Assembly: GCF_002269505.1 (NCBI RefSeq) | Contig: NZ_NQKQ01000002.1 | Span: 124,001-188,000 of the forward strand | Reading direction: 5' to 3' | Source of the DNA: Pseudomonas fragi | GTDB taxonomy: Bacteria; Pseudomonadota; Gammaproteobacteria; Pseudomonadales; Pseudomonadaceae | Length of the DNA: 64,000 nt | Part shown: one piece after another, positions 49,726 to 58,250 of the stretch | Numbering within the stretch: the stretch's first letter is position 1 | Layout of the letters: every line of letters begins with the position of its first letter | Program-made: the position numbers and the translations under genes | The notes under the pieces: generated by a model | The model's database searches: none | Seen by the model: only the letters and a program-made list of their open reading frames with translations | Told to the model about the DNA's origin: nothing

Positions 49726-51168
49726 ATGACCGAAGTTGAAGTAAAGAAAACCCAAGAAAGCCTGCAAAGCCGCCTTGCTCAAGTTATTGAGCTGCTTAAT
49801 CGCCAGCGTGTGGTCGAAGACCTGACACATCGTCAGGAAGGCCATCACCACGACCGGGTCGAGAACCTGGTCCATCGGCAGAACCTTGTTGAGCTCCAGC
49901 GCAAGCTGGAAGACCTGCACTCCGCAGACGTTGCCTATATCCTCGAAGCATTGCCCCTGGACGACCGCCTGACGGTCTGGCAGCTGGTCAAGGCTGATCG
50001 TGATGGCGACATTCTGCTTGAAGTATCCGATTCGGTCCGTGAAACCCTGATCGCCGACATGGACGATCACGAGCTCCTGGCAGCTGCCAAGGAGATGGAT
50101 GCCGACGAACTTGCTGACCTGGCCCCTGAGCTGCCGCGAGACGTCGTCCATGAGCTGATGGAGACCCTGGATGGCCAGCAGCGTGAGCGCGTCCGCTCCG
50201 CACTGTCCTATAACGAGGATCAGGTCGGCGCCCTGATGGACTTCGAGATGGTGACCATCCGTGAGGACGTCAGCCTTGAAGTCGTACTGCGTTACCTGCG
50301 CCGCCTCAAGGAACTGCCAGGGCATACCGACAAGCTGTTTGTGGTCGATTACGACGGCGCCCTGAAGGGCGTGTTGCCGATCAAGCGTTTGCTGGTCAAC
50401 GACCCTGAAAAGCAAGTGTCAGAAGTGATGGCCAACGACCCGGTGAGTTTTCACCCGGACGAAGATGCCTACGATGCTGCTCAGGCATTTGAACGTTATG
50501 ACTTGATTTCGGCCCCCGTAGTCGACAAGAACGGCAAGCTGATCGGCCGTCTGACTATTGATGAAATGGTCGACCTGATTCGTGAAGAGAGCGAAAACGA
50601 AGTTCTCAACATGGCCGGTCTGCGTGAAGAAGAAGACATCTTCGCCTCGGTGTGGAAATCCTTGCGTAACCGCTGGGCCTGGCTGGCCGTCAACCTGGTG
50701 ACGGCATTTATTGCTTCGCGGGTGATTGGCCTGTTCGAGGGCTCGATTGAAAAGCTGGTGGCTCTGGCCGCGCTGATGCCTATTGTGGCCGGTATTGGCG
50801 GTAACTCCGGCAACCAGACCATCACCATGATCGTACGCGCCATGGCCCTGGATCAGGTCAACACCGGGAGCACTTCGCGCCTGATGCGCAAGGAGCTGGC
50901 CGTAGGCCTGATCAATGGTCTGGTGTGGGGCGGGGTGATCGGCGTGGTCGCGTACCTGTTGTACGGCAGTTGGTCGCTGGGTGTGGTGATGACTGCGGCC
51001 ATGACCCTCAACCTGCTGCTGGCAGCGTTGATGGGGGTATTGATCCCCATGACACTGGCTCGACTGGGCCGTGACCCGGCCATGGGTGCAAGCGTGATGA
51101 TCACCGCCATGACCGACAGTGGCGGGTTCTTTATCTTCCTGGGGCTGGCGACCATCTTCCTGCTCTGA
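49726..51168 (+). CDS. mgtE: Magnesium transporter MgtE
   Basis: Mg2+-gated channel in the inner membrane (480 aa). Cytosolic N domain (about 35-165, helical LADLAPELPRDVVHELMETL), two CBS domains (about 170-295: VTIREDVSLEVVLRYLRRLK, VMANDPVSFHPDEDAYDAAQ), plug helix and five C-terminal membrane helices with the pore signature PIVAGIGGNSGNQTITMIVR. The start at 49726 has GGGAGTGGAG upstream; the ATG at 49696 has none. In P. aeruginosa MgtE also affects type III secretion through the Rsm system. Confidence 0.95.
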   Translation: MTEVEVKKTQESLQSRLAQVIELLNRQRVVEDLTHRQEGHHHDRVENLVHRQNLVELQRKLEDLHSADVAYILEALPLDDRLTVWQLVKADRDGDILLEVSDSVRETLIADMDDHELLAAAKEMDADELADLAPELPRDVVHELMETLDGQQRERVRSALSYNEDQVGALMDFEMVTIREDVSLEVVLRYLRRLKELPGHTDKLFVVDYDGALKGVLPIKRLLVNDPEKQVSEVMANDPVSFHPDEDAYDAAQAFERYDLISAPVVDKNGKLIGRLTIDEMVDLIREESENEVLNMAGLREEEDIFASVWKSLRNRWAWLAVNLVTAFIASRVIGLFEGSIEKLVALAALMPIVAGIGGNSGNQTITMIVRAMALDQVNTGSTSRLMRKELAVGLINGLVWGGVIGVVAYLLYGSWSLGVVMTAAMTLNLLLAALMGVLIPMTLARLGRDPAMGASVMITAMTDSGGFFIFLGLATIFLL

Positions 51169-51198
51169 TTATCGTGTAACGGGCGCGAACAGCGCCCA

Positions 51199-51230
51199 TA
51201 AAAAAAGCCAGCATCCGCTGGCTTTTTTTA
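51199..51230. terminator. Bidirectional terminator after mgtE
   Basis: A7-GCCAGC-ATCC-GCTGGC-T7; serves mgtE and the convergent amrZ. Confidence 0.92.
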
Positions 51231-51249
51231 TGCCTGAGATAAATCAGGA

Positions 51250-51570
51250 TTATTCAGAGGCTGCTTCAGCGTCGTGAGCAATCAGGGATACCAGGGCGTT
51301 TTGCTGGCGGTGGGACAACTGGCGAAAGCGTTGCAGCAGCTCACGCTCATGCAGGGAAAGCTCGGGGCTGTCCAGGCGCATGCTGAGTTCGTCACCCAGT
51401 ACACCTTCCTGGATAAGGCTTTGCTCAAGACGAGCAATGATTTCAGAGTTCATGCTGCGGTGATGGTTGCGAGCCACTTCGGCGATGCGCTCGCGCATTC
51501 CGTCTGGCAGGCGAACGACGAACTTGTCAGCCGTGCGGCTGGAGTAAATAGCCTGTTTCAATGGGCGCAT
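51250..51570 (-). CDS. amrZ: Ribbon-helix-helix regulator AmrZ
   Basis: Arc-type DNA-binding regulator (106 aa) closely like P. aeruginosa AmrZ (AlgZ), which controls alginate, flagella, twitching and c-di-GMP genes. Seen: flexible N-term [20 protein letters not shown], the beta-strand [10 protein letters not shown] and helices [20 protein letters not shown], then the oligomerisation part [20 protein letters not shown]. Identity of the N-terminus fixes the start, although no Shine-Dalgarno is present: the leader has a TAACCGGTTA palindrome at 51577-51586 instead. Confidence 0.93.
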   Translation of the reverse strand: MRPLKQAIYSSRTADKFVVRLPDGMRERIAEVARNHHRSMNSEIIARLEQSLIQEGVLGDELSMRLDSPELSLHERELLQRFRQLSHRQQNALVSLIAHDAEAASE

Positions 51571-51844
51571 TTTAGTTAACCGGTTAGTTCAGGGGAGCGG
51601 TTCTCGGGAATTGGCCGCAGGATGTGCTTAAGACCGTCCTTATAGCCAAATGTTCAACCTGAATTGTTAAGAGGCGCGCATCATGCCTCAAATCTGCCAC
51701 TTCCCTGGCGTCAATTCTGTGACAAATATTGAACCGGATAAAGGCGTTATGCCAGCAGTGATTATCAAAAATATGCATTGGTTTTGATAGCGAAGAGTTT
51801 CACCGTTCATCCAAAAGGGCCTGGGCCCTTACCGGTTCACGGTT

Positions 51845-52021
51845 TTAGCGCAGCTGCGGGTCAAATTTGAACCTGCGCCCGATGATCAGGGCTACCAGCC
51901 AGCAAGCGAAAAACACAGCCGCAGCAATCAAGGGCAGATTGCCAAATTCGTTACTGGTGAATACATCCAGGGCAAGGCTCGATAGCGCCAGCATTAACAG
52001 ACCCAAAGCTATTTTCGACAT
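51845..52021 (-). CDS. Small membrane protein, 58 aa
   Basis: ATG at 52021, MSKIALGLLMLALSSLALDV then TSNEFGNLP and LIAAAVFFACWLVALIIGRR, ending FKFDPQLR. Two hydrophobic helices with a basic C-terminus: a small inner-membrane protein. Function unknown. RBS weak (GATGGGTAGC). Lies 28 bp downstream of the next small gene on the same strand. Confidence 0.65.
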   Translation of the reverse strand: MSKIALGLLMLALSSLALDVFTSNEFGNLPLIAAAVFFACWLVALIIGRRFKFDPQLR

Positions 52022-52049
52022 GATTTGCTACCCATCTCTCAATGTGCTT

Positions 52050-52283
52050 TTAAAAGAGCCAGCGTTCAGCCGCAGGGGCCCTGTCGGCGACGGGCTGATT
52101 GGTGGTCAGGTGAGGTATGACACTACCGGTTGCCTTCATTACCGCGACCTGTAGTAGCGGCTTCTTGTAGAAAGTAGCTGTCATTTCAACAGGCTGCTCG
52201 ACCGAAACGGGTTCGGGTTGAAAGTGAAAAACCAGCAATACGGCCAGTGCAAGGGTGTTTAACAGTAGTAGCGTGCTGTTCAT
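52050..52283 (-). CDS. Small single-pass membrane protein, 77 aa
   Basis: MNSTLLLLNTLALAVLLVFHFQ is an N-terminal membrane helix or uncleaved signal, followed by a hydrophilic domain (PEPVSVEQPVEMTATFYKKP, LLQVAVMKATGSVIPHLTTN). The start could also be the ATG three codons upstream (52292). Function unknown. Two TTGCA-type palindromes lie 120-165 bp upstream. Confidence 0.55.
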   Translation of the reverse strand: MNSTLLLLNTLALAVLLVFHFQPEPVSVEQPVEMTATFYKKPLLQVAVMKATGSVIPHLTTNQPVADRAPAAERWLF

Positions 52284-52608
52284 GGCGGTCATCTCTGAGA
52301 GCATGGACGGGATACTGTTGGTAGAGCAGTCTTCGTGCCAACTGTAATAAGGCAAAAAACCCATATAAAACAGCTAGTTGAGCCCTATATTCAAGAGGGT
52401 TTAATTGCATTATGCAATGATGGCTTTTTGATGTAGTGCAAATTGCACGATGGCAGCCTGAGCCTTGGCTGTGCTGCCAAGACAGTTGCAGCCCCGTGTT
52501 GCTGGTCAATGGCTATAAAAATCCTTTTCGGACATTGTCTTACGTTTAAAAAGACCACTCACGACATGACAAATAACGGCGTGCCCGTTACCATGCTTGC
52601 CGTTATTT
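52284..52608. promoter_or_regulatory. Region between the small membrane gene and tRNA-Arg(CCT)
   Basis: 325 bp, AT-richer than its surroundings, no supported gene. Holds two perfect odd palindromes, ATTGCAT-T-ATGCAAT (52404-52418) and GTGCAA-A-TTGCAC (52436-52448), and the 13-bp inverted repeat 52568-52580/52599-52611 that runs into the tRNA. Confidence 0.5.
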
Positions 52609-52685
52609 GTCTCAGTAGCTCAATTGGATAGAGCATCCCCCTCCTAAGGGGAAGGTTGCAGGTTCGAACCCCGCCTGGGACACCA
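52609..52685 (+). tRNA. tRNA-Arg(CCT)
   Basis: 77 nt with CCA; acceptor GTCTCAG/CTGGGAC, anticodon loop CTCCTAA (CCT), GGTTCGAACC T-arm. Reads AGG. Confidence 0.96.
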
Positions 52686-52692
52686 GATACGC

Positions 52693-52729
52693 AAAGGCCC
52701 CGCACTGTTGATCAGGCGGGGCCTTTTTT
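52693..52729 (+). terminator. Terminator after tRNA-Arg(CCT)
   Basis: AAGGCCCCGC / GCGGGGCCTT hairpin (one bulged G) with T6. Confidence 0.9.
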
Positions 52730-52748
52730 GTGGCTATCAATTACCCAT

Positions 52749-53936
52749 TCAAGCCTGACCCAGCAGCCCGCGCTCCGCCAGGTTCTTCATCAGTGCACCG
52801 ACCCCAAACGCCCATTGTGGCGCCTGGTCGCTGCCGGTCACGCGGTTGTGCAGGGCGCCCAGCGTCGGTGACGCAATGCTGACCACGTCATCCGCTTTGT
52901 GGGTAAAGCCCTGGCCCGGCTGGTCGCGATCTTCGGTGGGGGCGAACAGGGTGCCCAGAAACAGGACAAAACCGTCCGGGTACTGGTGGTTGGCGTTGAG
53001 CGTCTGCGCGGCGAGGTCCGCCGGGTCACGGCTTATCTGGTTCATCGAGCTTTTGCCGTTCAGTACATAGCCGTCGGTGCCTTCCACGCGCAAGGTCACT
53101 TCGCAGTGGCGTACGTCGTCGAGGCTGAAGTGTTCGTCAAACAGGCGGATAAACGGCCCCAGCGCGCACGATGCGTTGTTGTCCTTGGCCTTGCTCAGCA
53201 GCAGGGCGCTGCGCCCCTCGAAGTCGCGCAGGTTGACGTCGTTGCCCAGGGTCGCGCCGTGAATCCGCCCCTGGCTGTCGACGGCCAGCACCACTTCCGG
53301 CTCCGGGTTGTTCCAGCTTGAACCCGGGTGAATGCCGATGGCGTTGCCACTGCCCACGGCGGCCAGGATCGGAGCCTTGGTGAAGATTTCCGCGTCCGGG
53401 CCGATGCCGACTTCCAGGTATTGCGACCACATGTTCTGTTCGATCAATACCTGTTTCAGGCGCATCGCTTCAGGCGAGCCGGGGCGCAGGTCACGCAGGT
53501 TGTCGCCGATGACGTCTTGTACCAGCGCACGGACTTTCTGGGCGCGAAGGGCGTCGCCGCCGGCTTTTTCTTCAATCACCCGTTCGATCATGCTGGCGGC
53601 AAAGGTCACGCCCGCGGCCTTGATCACTTGCAGGTCGGCAGGGGCCAGCAGCCAGGGTTTGGCCATGTCGCGCTGCTCGCCGCTGTTGGCAAGCAATGCG
53701 TTAATCGTGCCCAGCGAAGTGCCCCTGATTTCGCGCACGGCTTGCAACGGGTTGTCGCTATCGAGCAGCAGGCTCAGGGTGGGGAAAAGGGCGGTGCAGT
53801 CGATGACTTCGCCGTCACGAATCACCACCACGGCCGGGCCGCCACGTTCGCCGGGCAACCACACGCGACCGACCAGGGTGGCGCGCTGCCAGTCATCGGG
53901 CAGGGTGTTTTCTATGGTCAGATTTAGCGTTTGCAT
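52749..53936 (-). CDS. FAH-family 2-keto-3-deoxy-aldonate dehydratase (XylX-like)
   Basis: 395-aa fumarylacetoacetate-hydrolase-fold protein. The FAH core is in the C-terminal half: metal-ligand region AVGSGNAIGIHPGSSWNNPE, PEPEVVLAVDSQGRIHGATL, GNDVNLRDFEGRSALLLSKA, KDNNASCALGPFI. Length and layout match XylX of Caulobacter, which dehydrates 2-keto-3-deoxy-xylonate to 2-oxoglutarate semialdehyde (Weimberg pathway). Position next to an IlvD/Edd aldonate dehydratase fits that role. No 2-oxoglutarate-semialdehyde dehydrogenase is in the window. Separated from the dehydratase by a REP element. Confidence 0.75.
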   Translation of the reverse strand: MQTLNLTIENTLPDDWQRATLVGRVWLPGERGGPAVVVIRDGEVIDCTALFPTLSLLLDSDNPLQAVREIRGTSLGTINALLANSGEQRDMAKPWLLAPADLQVIKAAGVTFAASMIERVIEEKAGGDALRAQKVRALVQDVIGDNLRDLRPGSPEAMRLKQVLIEQNMWSQYLEVGIGPDAEIFTKAPILAAVGSGNAIGIHPGSSWNNPEPEVVLAVDSQGRIHGATLGNDVNLRDFEGRSALLLSKAKDNNASCALGPFIRLFDEHFSLDDVRHCEVTLRVEGTDGYVLNGKSSMNQISRDPADLAAQTLNANHQYPDGFVLFLGTLFAPTEDRDQPGQGFTHKADDVVSIASPTLGALHNRVTGSDQAPQWAFGVGALMKNLAERGLLGQA

Positions 53937-53963
53937 AAGCGAGATCCTTGAAAAGAGTGCTTG

Positions 53964-54048
53964 GTGGGAGCGAGCCTGCTCGCGATCGAGTCAGCGCAGG
54001 TTGCCTGACCATCCGCAGCGTCTGCTTCGCGAGCAGGCTCGCTCCCAC
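53964..54048. repeat. REP palindrome inside the aldonate cluster (1)
   Basis: Inverted pair of GTGGGAGCGAGCCTGCTCGC units between the dehydratase and the XylX-like gene. Confidence 0.9.
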
Positions 54049-54067
54049 AGGTCATGTGCCCTGGTGT

Positions 54068-55852
54068 TTAGTGAGAGTGGCGCGGCGGGCCGTTTTCCGG
54101 GATTACGCGCCAGTACAGGGTGGCCGGTTCGAGGCAGCCGCCGGTGGAGAGTTGGCCGACCAGTTGGCGATACAGTTCCTGCCACGGGGTTTGTGACGGG
54201 GCCAGCGGTGGCAGCGGTTCCTGGCGACGTTCGTTGAGCACGCTTTCGTCCACCAGCAGGTTGACGCTGCGTGCGTTGAGGTCGACGCGCAGACGATCGC
54301 CGGTGCGCAGTAGCGACAGGCCACCGCCTACAGCGGATTCCGGGGACATGTTGAGAATCGACGGGCTGGCCGAGGTGCCGCTTTGACGGCCATCGCCCAT
54401 GCACGGCAGGGAGTCGATGCCGGCCTTGATCAGGTTGGACGGCGGCGCCATGTTCACCACCTCGCCACTGCCCGGGAAGCCCACAGTGCCGCAGCCGCGA
54501 ATCACCAGGATGCAGCGCTCGTCGATGTCCAGTGTCGGGTCGTTGATTCGCGCCGTGTAGTCTTCCGGGCCTTCGAACACAATGGCCCGCGCTTCAAAGC
54601 TGTTGGGTTGCAACGGGTCGCTGAGGTAGGTCTTGCGAAAGGCTTCGCCCACCACCGACATTTTCATGATGGCACTGTCGAAGAAGTTGCCGCTGAGTAC
54701 GATAAAACCGGCTCGGTGCATCAGCGGGTCTTCGTAGGAGCGGATCACGTCGCGGTCGCCGGTGACGCAGTCGGCAACCACTTCACCCATGTTGCGGCCA
54801 CTGACCGTGAGGCAGTCGCGGTGCAGGCGACCGACCTTGTCCAGCTCATGCATCACCGCCGGTACGCCACCGGCGCGGTGGAAGCTTTCGCCCAGGTACT
54901 CGCCGGCAGGCATGCAGTTGACCAGCAAGGGCACGTCTTCGCCCACGCGCTGCCAGTCTTCCAGTGACAGCTCGATACCGCTGTGACGGGCGATGGCAAT
55001 CAGGTGGGGCGGGCAGTTGGTGGACGCGCCCAGCGCCGAGGCGACGGCGATGGCGTTTTCAAACGCCGCGTGGGTCATGATGTGCGACGGGCGTACGTCT
55101 TCGCGCACCAGATCGACGATGCGCATGCCGGTGGCATAGGCCATTTGCCCGCGCTCGCGGTACGGCGCCGGGATGCTCGCGCAACCGGGCAGGGACATGC
55201 CCAGAGCCTCGGCCAGTGCGTTCATGGAAAGCGCGGTGCCCATGGTGTTGCAGTGGCCCACGGACGGTGATGAAGCCGTGGTCAGGGTCATGAAACCTTC
55301 GTAGTCGATCTCGCCAGCACTGAGCAGATTGCGCGCATGCCACAGCACGGTGCCCGAACCGATGCGCTGGCCTTTGTGCCAGCCGTCGAGCATCGGCCCG
55401 CCGGACAACACGATGGAAGGCAGGTCAGTGGTGGCCGCCGCCATCAGGCAGGCCGGGGTGGTTTTGTCGCAACCGGTGGTCAGTACCACGCCGTCCAGCG
55501 GGTAGCCGTGCAGCACTTCGACCAGGCCCAGGTAGGCCAGGTTGCGGTCGAGGGCGGCGGTGGGGCGGCGCGACTGCTCGGCGATCGGGTGAACCGGAAA
55601 CTCCATCGGAATGCCCCCCGCGTCACGGATGCCGTCCTTGACCCGCTTGGCCAGCTCGATGTGATGGCGGTTGCAGGGGGTCAGGTCGCTGCCGGTCTGG
55701 GCGATGCCGATAATCGGTCGCCCCGATTGCAGTTCGGCACGGGTCAGGCCCTGGTTCATGTAGCGTTCCACGTACAGCGCGGTGAGGTCGGCGTGGCTTG
55801 GATCGTCGAACCACAGCTGGCTGCGCAGGCGGCGTGGGGTTGAATCGGTCAT
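54068..55852 (-). CDS. IlvD/Edd-family aldonate dehydratase
   Basis: 594-aa Fe-S dehydratase of the type acting on arabonate/xylonate/galactonate/fuconate. Seen: GIAQTGSDLTPCNRHHIELA and TTGCDKTTPACLMAA (Fe-S cysteines), SSPSVGHCNTMGTALSMNAL (third Cys), RGCGTVGFPGSGEVVNMAPP and GDGRQSGTSASPSILNMSPE. Length matches pentonate dehydratases such as XylD rather than IlvD (about 610) or Edd. Product would be a 2-keto-3-deoxy aldonate. Gene start is 16 nt past the stop of the reductase gene upstream. Confidence 0.88.
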   Translation of the reverse strand: MTDSTPRRLRSQLWFDDPSHADLTALYVERYMNQGLTRAELQSGRPIIGIAQTGSDLTPCNRHHIELAKRVKDGIRDAGGIPMEFPVHPIAEQSRRPTAALDRNLAYLGLVEVLHGYPLDGVVLTTGCDKTTPACLMAAATTDLPSIVLSGGPMLDGWHKGQRIGSGTVLWHARNLLSAGEIDYEGFMTLTTASSPSVGHCNTMGTALSMNALAEALGMSLPGCASIPAPYRERGQMAYATGMRIVDLVREDVRPSHIMTHAAFENAIAVASALGASTNCPPHLIAIARHSGIELSLEDWQRVGEDVPLLVNCMPAGEYLGESFHRAGGVPAVMHELDKVGRLHRDCLTVSGRNMGEVVADCVTGDRDVIRSYEDPLMHRAGFIVLSGNFFDSAIMKMSVVGEAFRKTYLSDPLQPNSFEARAIVFEGPEDYTARINDPTLDIDERCILVIRGCGTVGFPGSGEVVNMAPPSNLIKAGIDSLPCMGDGRQSGTSASPSILNMSPESAVGGGLSLLRTGDRLRVDLNARSVNLLVDESVLNERRQEPLPPLAPSQTPWQELYRQLVGQLSTGGCLEPATLYWRVIPENGPPRHSH

Positions 55853-55868
55853 GGCAGGCTCCAGCAGA

Positions 55869-56753
55869 TTATTCGGGCAATGGGTTGTTGCGGCGCAGCT
55901 GGCGGATCAATCCGGCATGGTCGAGTTCGCCGTCACCGGCTTCGACCATCGCTGCAAACAGGCTGTCTACCAGGCTGCCGACGGGCAGGTTCAGGCCCAA
56001 TTTTTGTGCCTGGGCGATGGCGGTGCGGGTGTCCTTGAGTTGCCATTTGGCCGGGCCACCGGGAGTGAAATCATTGTTGAGCATGCGTTGGCCGTGCTGG
56101 CGCCAGATCGGCGAGTCGACAAAACCGCCCATCAGTGCCTCGTGGACTTTTGTCGGGTCGGCGCCACCGCGTTCAGCCAGCAGCAGACCCTCGGCGACGG
56201 TGGCGATGGTGCTGGCAACGATCAGCTGGTTGACCAGCTTGGACAGCTCGCCGGTGCCTGCCGGGCCGACATGCACCGGGCGGCCCATGGCGGCCAGTAC
56301 TTCGCGGCCCTGCTCAAAGGCGACCACTTCGCCACCCACCATGATTGCCAGGCTGGCTTCCCGCGCCCCGCGCTCGCCCCCCGACACCGGGGCGTCGAGG
56401 TAGCGCAGGCCGCGCCCGGCGCACAGGCTGGCCTGTGCGGCGGCGGTATCCACCGGGATCGAGCTCATCACGATGACCAGCGCACCGGGTGCCAGGGCCA
56501 GGGCGGCGCCGTTTTCGCCAAACAGTACCTCGTCACACGTGGGACCATCGCTGAGCATGCAGATCAGCACCTGGGCGCCTTGCGCGGCGGCAGCCGGTGT
56601 TGGCAGAACCCGGGCGCCCTGTGCACTCAGCTCCTGAGCTTTGGCGAGTGAACGGTTCCATGCACGTACTGCAAAGCCTGCGTTCAGCAGGTTACGGGCC
56701 ATGGGCTGACCCATGATCCCGGTACCGATAAAGGCTACGGTTGGCAGGCTCAT
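55869..56753 (-). CDS. Beta-hydroxyacid dehydrogenase (HIBADH/LtnD/GarR family)
   Basis: 294-aa NAD(P)-dependent oxidoreductase: Rossmann start VAFIGTGIMGQPMARNLLNAG, substrate loop DAPVSGGERGAREASLAIMV, catalytic lysine in GTGELSKLVNQLIVA (Lys about 171), and KDTRTAIAQAQKLGLNLPV. Family members reduce tartronate semialdehyde or oxidise L-threonate or 3-hydroxyisobutyrate; substrate not decided here. The start overlaps the stop of the transporter gene by 4 nt (ATGA). Confidence 0.85.
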   Translation of the reverse strand: MSLPTVAFIGTGIMGQPMARNLLNAGFAVRAWNRSLAKAQELSAQGARVLPTPAAAAQGAQVLICMLSDGPTCDEVLFGENGAALALAPGALVIVMSSIPVDTAAAQASLCAGRGLRYLDAPVSGGERGAREASLAIMVGGEVVAFEQGREVLAAMGRPVHVGPAGTGELSKLVNQLIVASTIATVAEGLLLAERGGADPTKVHEALMGGFVDSPIWRQHGQRMLNNDFTPGGPAKWQLKDTRTAIAQAQKLGLNLPVGSLVDSLFAAMVEAGDGELDHAGLIRQLRRNNPLPE

Positions 56754-58120
56754 GCTTTACCTCCAGCGGCAGGGGCCAGTGCGGCACCAATCTGCGATTC
56801 TTTATTGCGCGGCATCAGCACCATGCCCAGGCCTCCCAGGCCAACCAGTGCGGCAATCACCAGGAAGCCCGGCGTATAGCTGCCAGTCACGGTGAACAGG
56901 TAGCCGGTCAGGTAAGGGCCGATAAAACCGCTGAGGTTGCCGATGGAGTTGATCAGGCCAATGCCCACGGCCGCGCCGACGCCGGTCAGCACTTGCCCGG
57001 GGACTGCCCAGAACACGTTGATCGCGCTATACACACCCATCGCCAGCAAGATAAAACCGATAACGATGATCCACGGCTGGTTGAGCCACAGCGCCACGGC
57101 AATCGACACCGCCGCGAGCATGGCGGCACCGCCGGCATGCCAGTGACGTTCCTGCAGACGGTCAGAGCGACGGCTCCACCAGATCATCGCCACTGCTGCC
57201 ACCGCGTAGGGGATAGCGGTGATCAGGCCGTTTTGCATCAGGCCGATTTCCAGGCCGAAGGTACCGCGGAACGATGCCAGAACCGTTGGCATAAAGAAGT
57301 TCATCGCGTTGGAGCCCGAGGTGATGCCGAAATACACCAGCGCCAGCAGCCACACCTGACGGTTGCACAACGCTTTGCGGATCATCTGGCCCTTGGTCGG
57401 TTGTACCCCCACCAACAGCGGTTTATTGCGTTCTTCCTGGGCCAGGGTATTGATCAGCCAGGTGCGCTGTTTGTCGGTCAGCCAGTGAGCATCGGCCGGG
57501 TGGTCAGTGAGGTAGAAGTAACACACCACACCGAGGATCACCGCGGGTACGGCTTCGACGATATACATCAGGCGCCAGCCGACAAAACCCCAGGCATCGC
57601 CCATCTCCATCAGGCCAACCGACAGCGGTGCACCGATGATTTGTGCGATGGGAACGCCCAGATAAAAGCTGGCGATCATGCGCGCGCGGTAACGGCTCGG
57701 GAACCACAGCGACAGCAGATAGATCACCCCCGGGAAGAACCCGGCTTCGGCAATACCCAGCAGCACGCGCAGGGAGATGAAGTGTATCGGCGTCTGCAGG
57801 AAGCCCATGGCGCCGGCGATGATGCCCCAGGTCACCATGATTCGTGCGATCCATACGCGGGCGCCGTAGCGGTGCAGCAAAATGTTGCTTGGCACTTCGA
57901 ACATGAAATAGCCGAGGAAGAAAATACCCGCGCCCAGGCCATAGATGGTCTGACTGATGCCGATATCCTCGTTCATGCGCAGAGCAGCGAAACCGACGTT
58001 GTTGCGGTCCAGAAAGGCGACCACAAACAGCAGGACCAGAAAGGGAATCATGCGCCTGGTCACGCGCTTGATCGTTTGTTGTTCGATGTCGGAGACATCG
58101 GGAAGTGGCGTTGTGGTCAT
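56750..58120 (-). CDS. MFS transporter, anion:cation symporter family
   Basis: 456 aa with 12 predicted membrane helices, N- and C-terminal halves separated by a hydrophilic loop (about 205-240). ACS-family hallmark FLDRNNVGFAALRMNEDIG after helix 1, and GIAEAGFFPGVIYLLSLWFP with RYRARM. This family takes up organic anions such as tartrate, galactonate or phthalate; in this cluster probably the aldonate substrate. Preceded by a long palindrome. Coupled with the downstream reductase. Confidence 0.88.
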   Translation of the reverse strand: MTTTPLPDVSDIEQQTIKRVTRRMIPFLVLLFVVAFLDRNNVGFAALRMNEDIGISQTIYGLGAGIFFLGYFMFEVPSNILLHRYGARVWIARIMVTWGIIAGAMGFLQTPIHFISLRVLLGIAEAGFFPGVIYLLSLWFPSRYRARMIASFYLGVPIAQIIGAPLSVGLMEMGDAWGFVGWRLMYIVEAVPAVILGVVCYFYLTDHPADAHWLTDKQRTWLINTLAQEERNKPLLVGVQPTKGQMIRKALCNRQVWLLALVYFGITSGSNAMNFFMPTVLASFRGTFGLEIGLMQNGLITAIPYAVAAVAMIWWSRRSDRLQERHWHAGGAAMLAAVSIAVALWLNQPWIIVIGFILLAMGVYSAINVFWAVPGQVLTGVGAAVGIGLINSIGNLSGFIGPYLTGYLFTVTGSYTPGFLVIAALVGLGGLGMVLMPRNKESQIGAALAPAAGGKA

Positions 58121-58147
58121 ATCGCTCGGCCTCAGTTTTTATTGTTG

Positions 58148-58240
58148 TGTAGTCGCTGCCGCAGGCTGCGAAGGGTTGCGCAGCAACCCGTTTTCTTGAA
58201 ATCGCCACAACCCTTATCGCAGCCTGCGGCAGCGACTACA
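58148..58240. repeat. Long palindrome, TAGTCGCTG family (inside the cluster)
   Basis: TGTAGTCGCTGCCGCAGGCT ... AGCCTGCGGCAGCGACTACA, 24-bp arms, with a nested GGGTTGCG/CAGCAACCC-type inner stem, between the MFS and the DenD-like gene. Confidence 0.85.
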
Positions 58241-58250
58241 GGTTGCGAAT

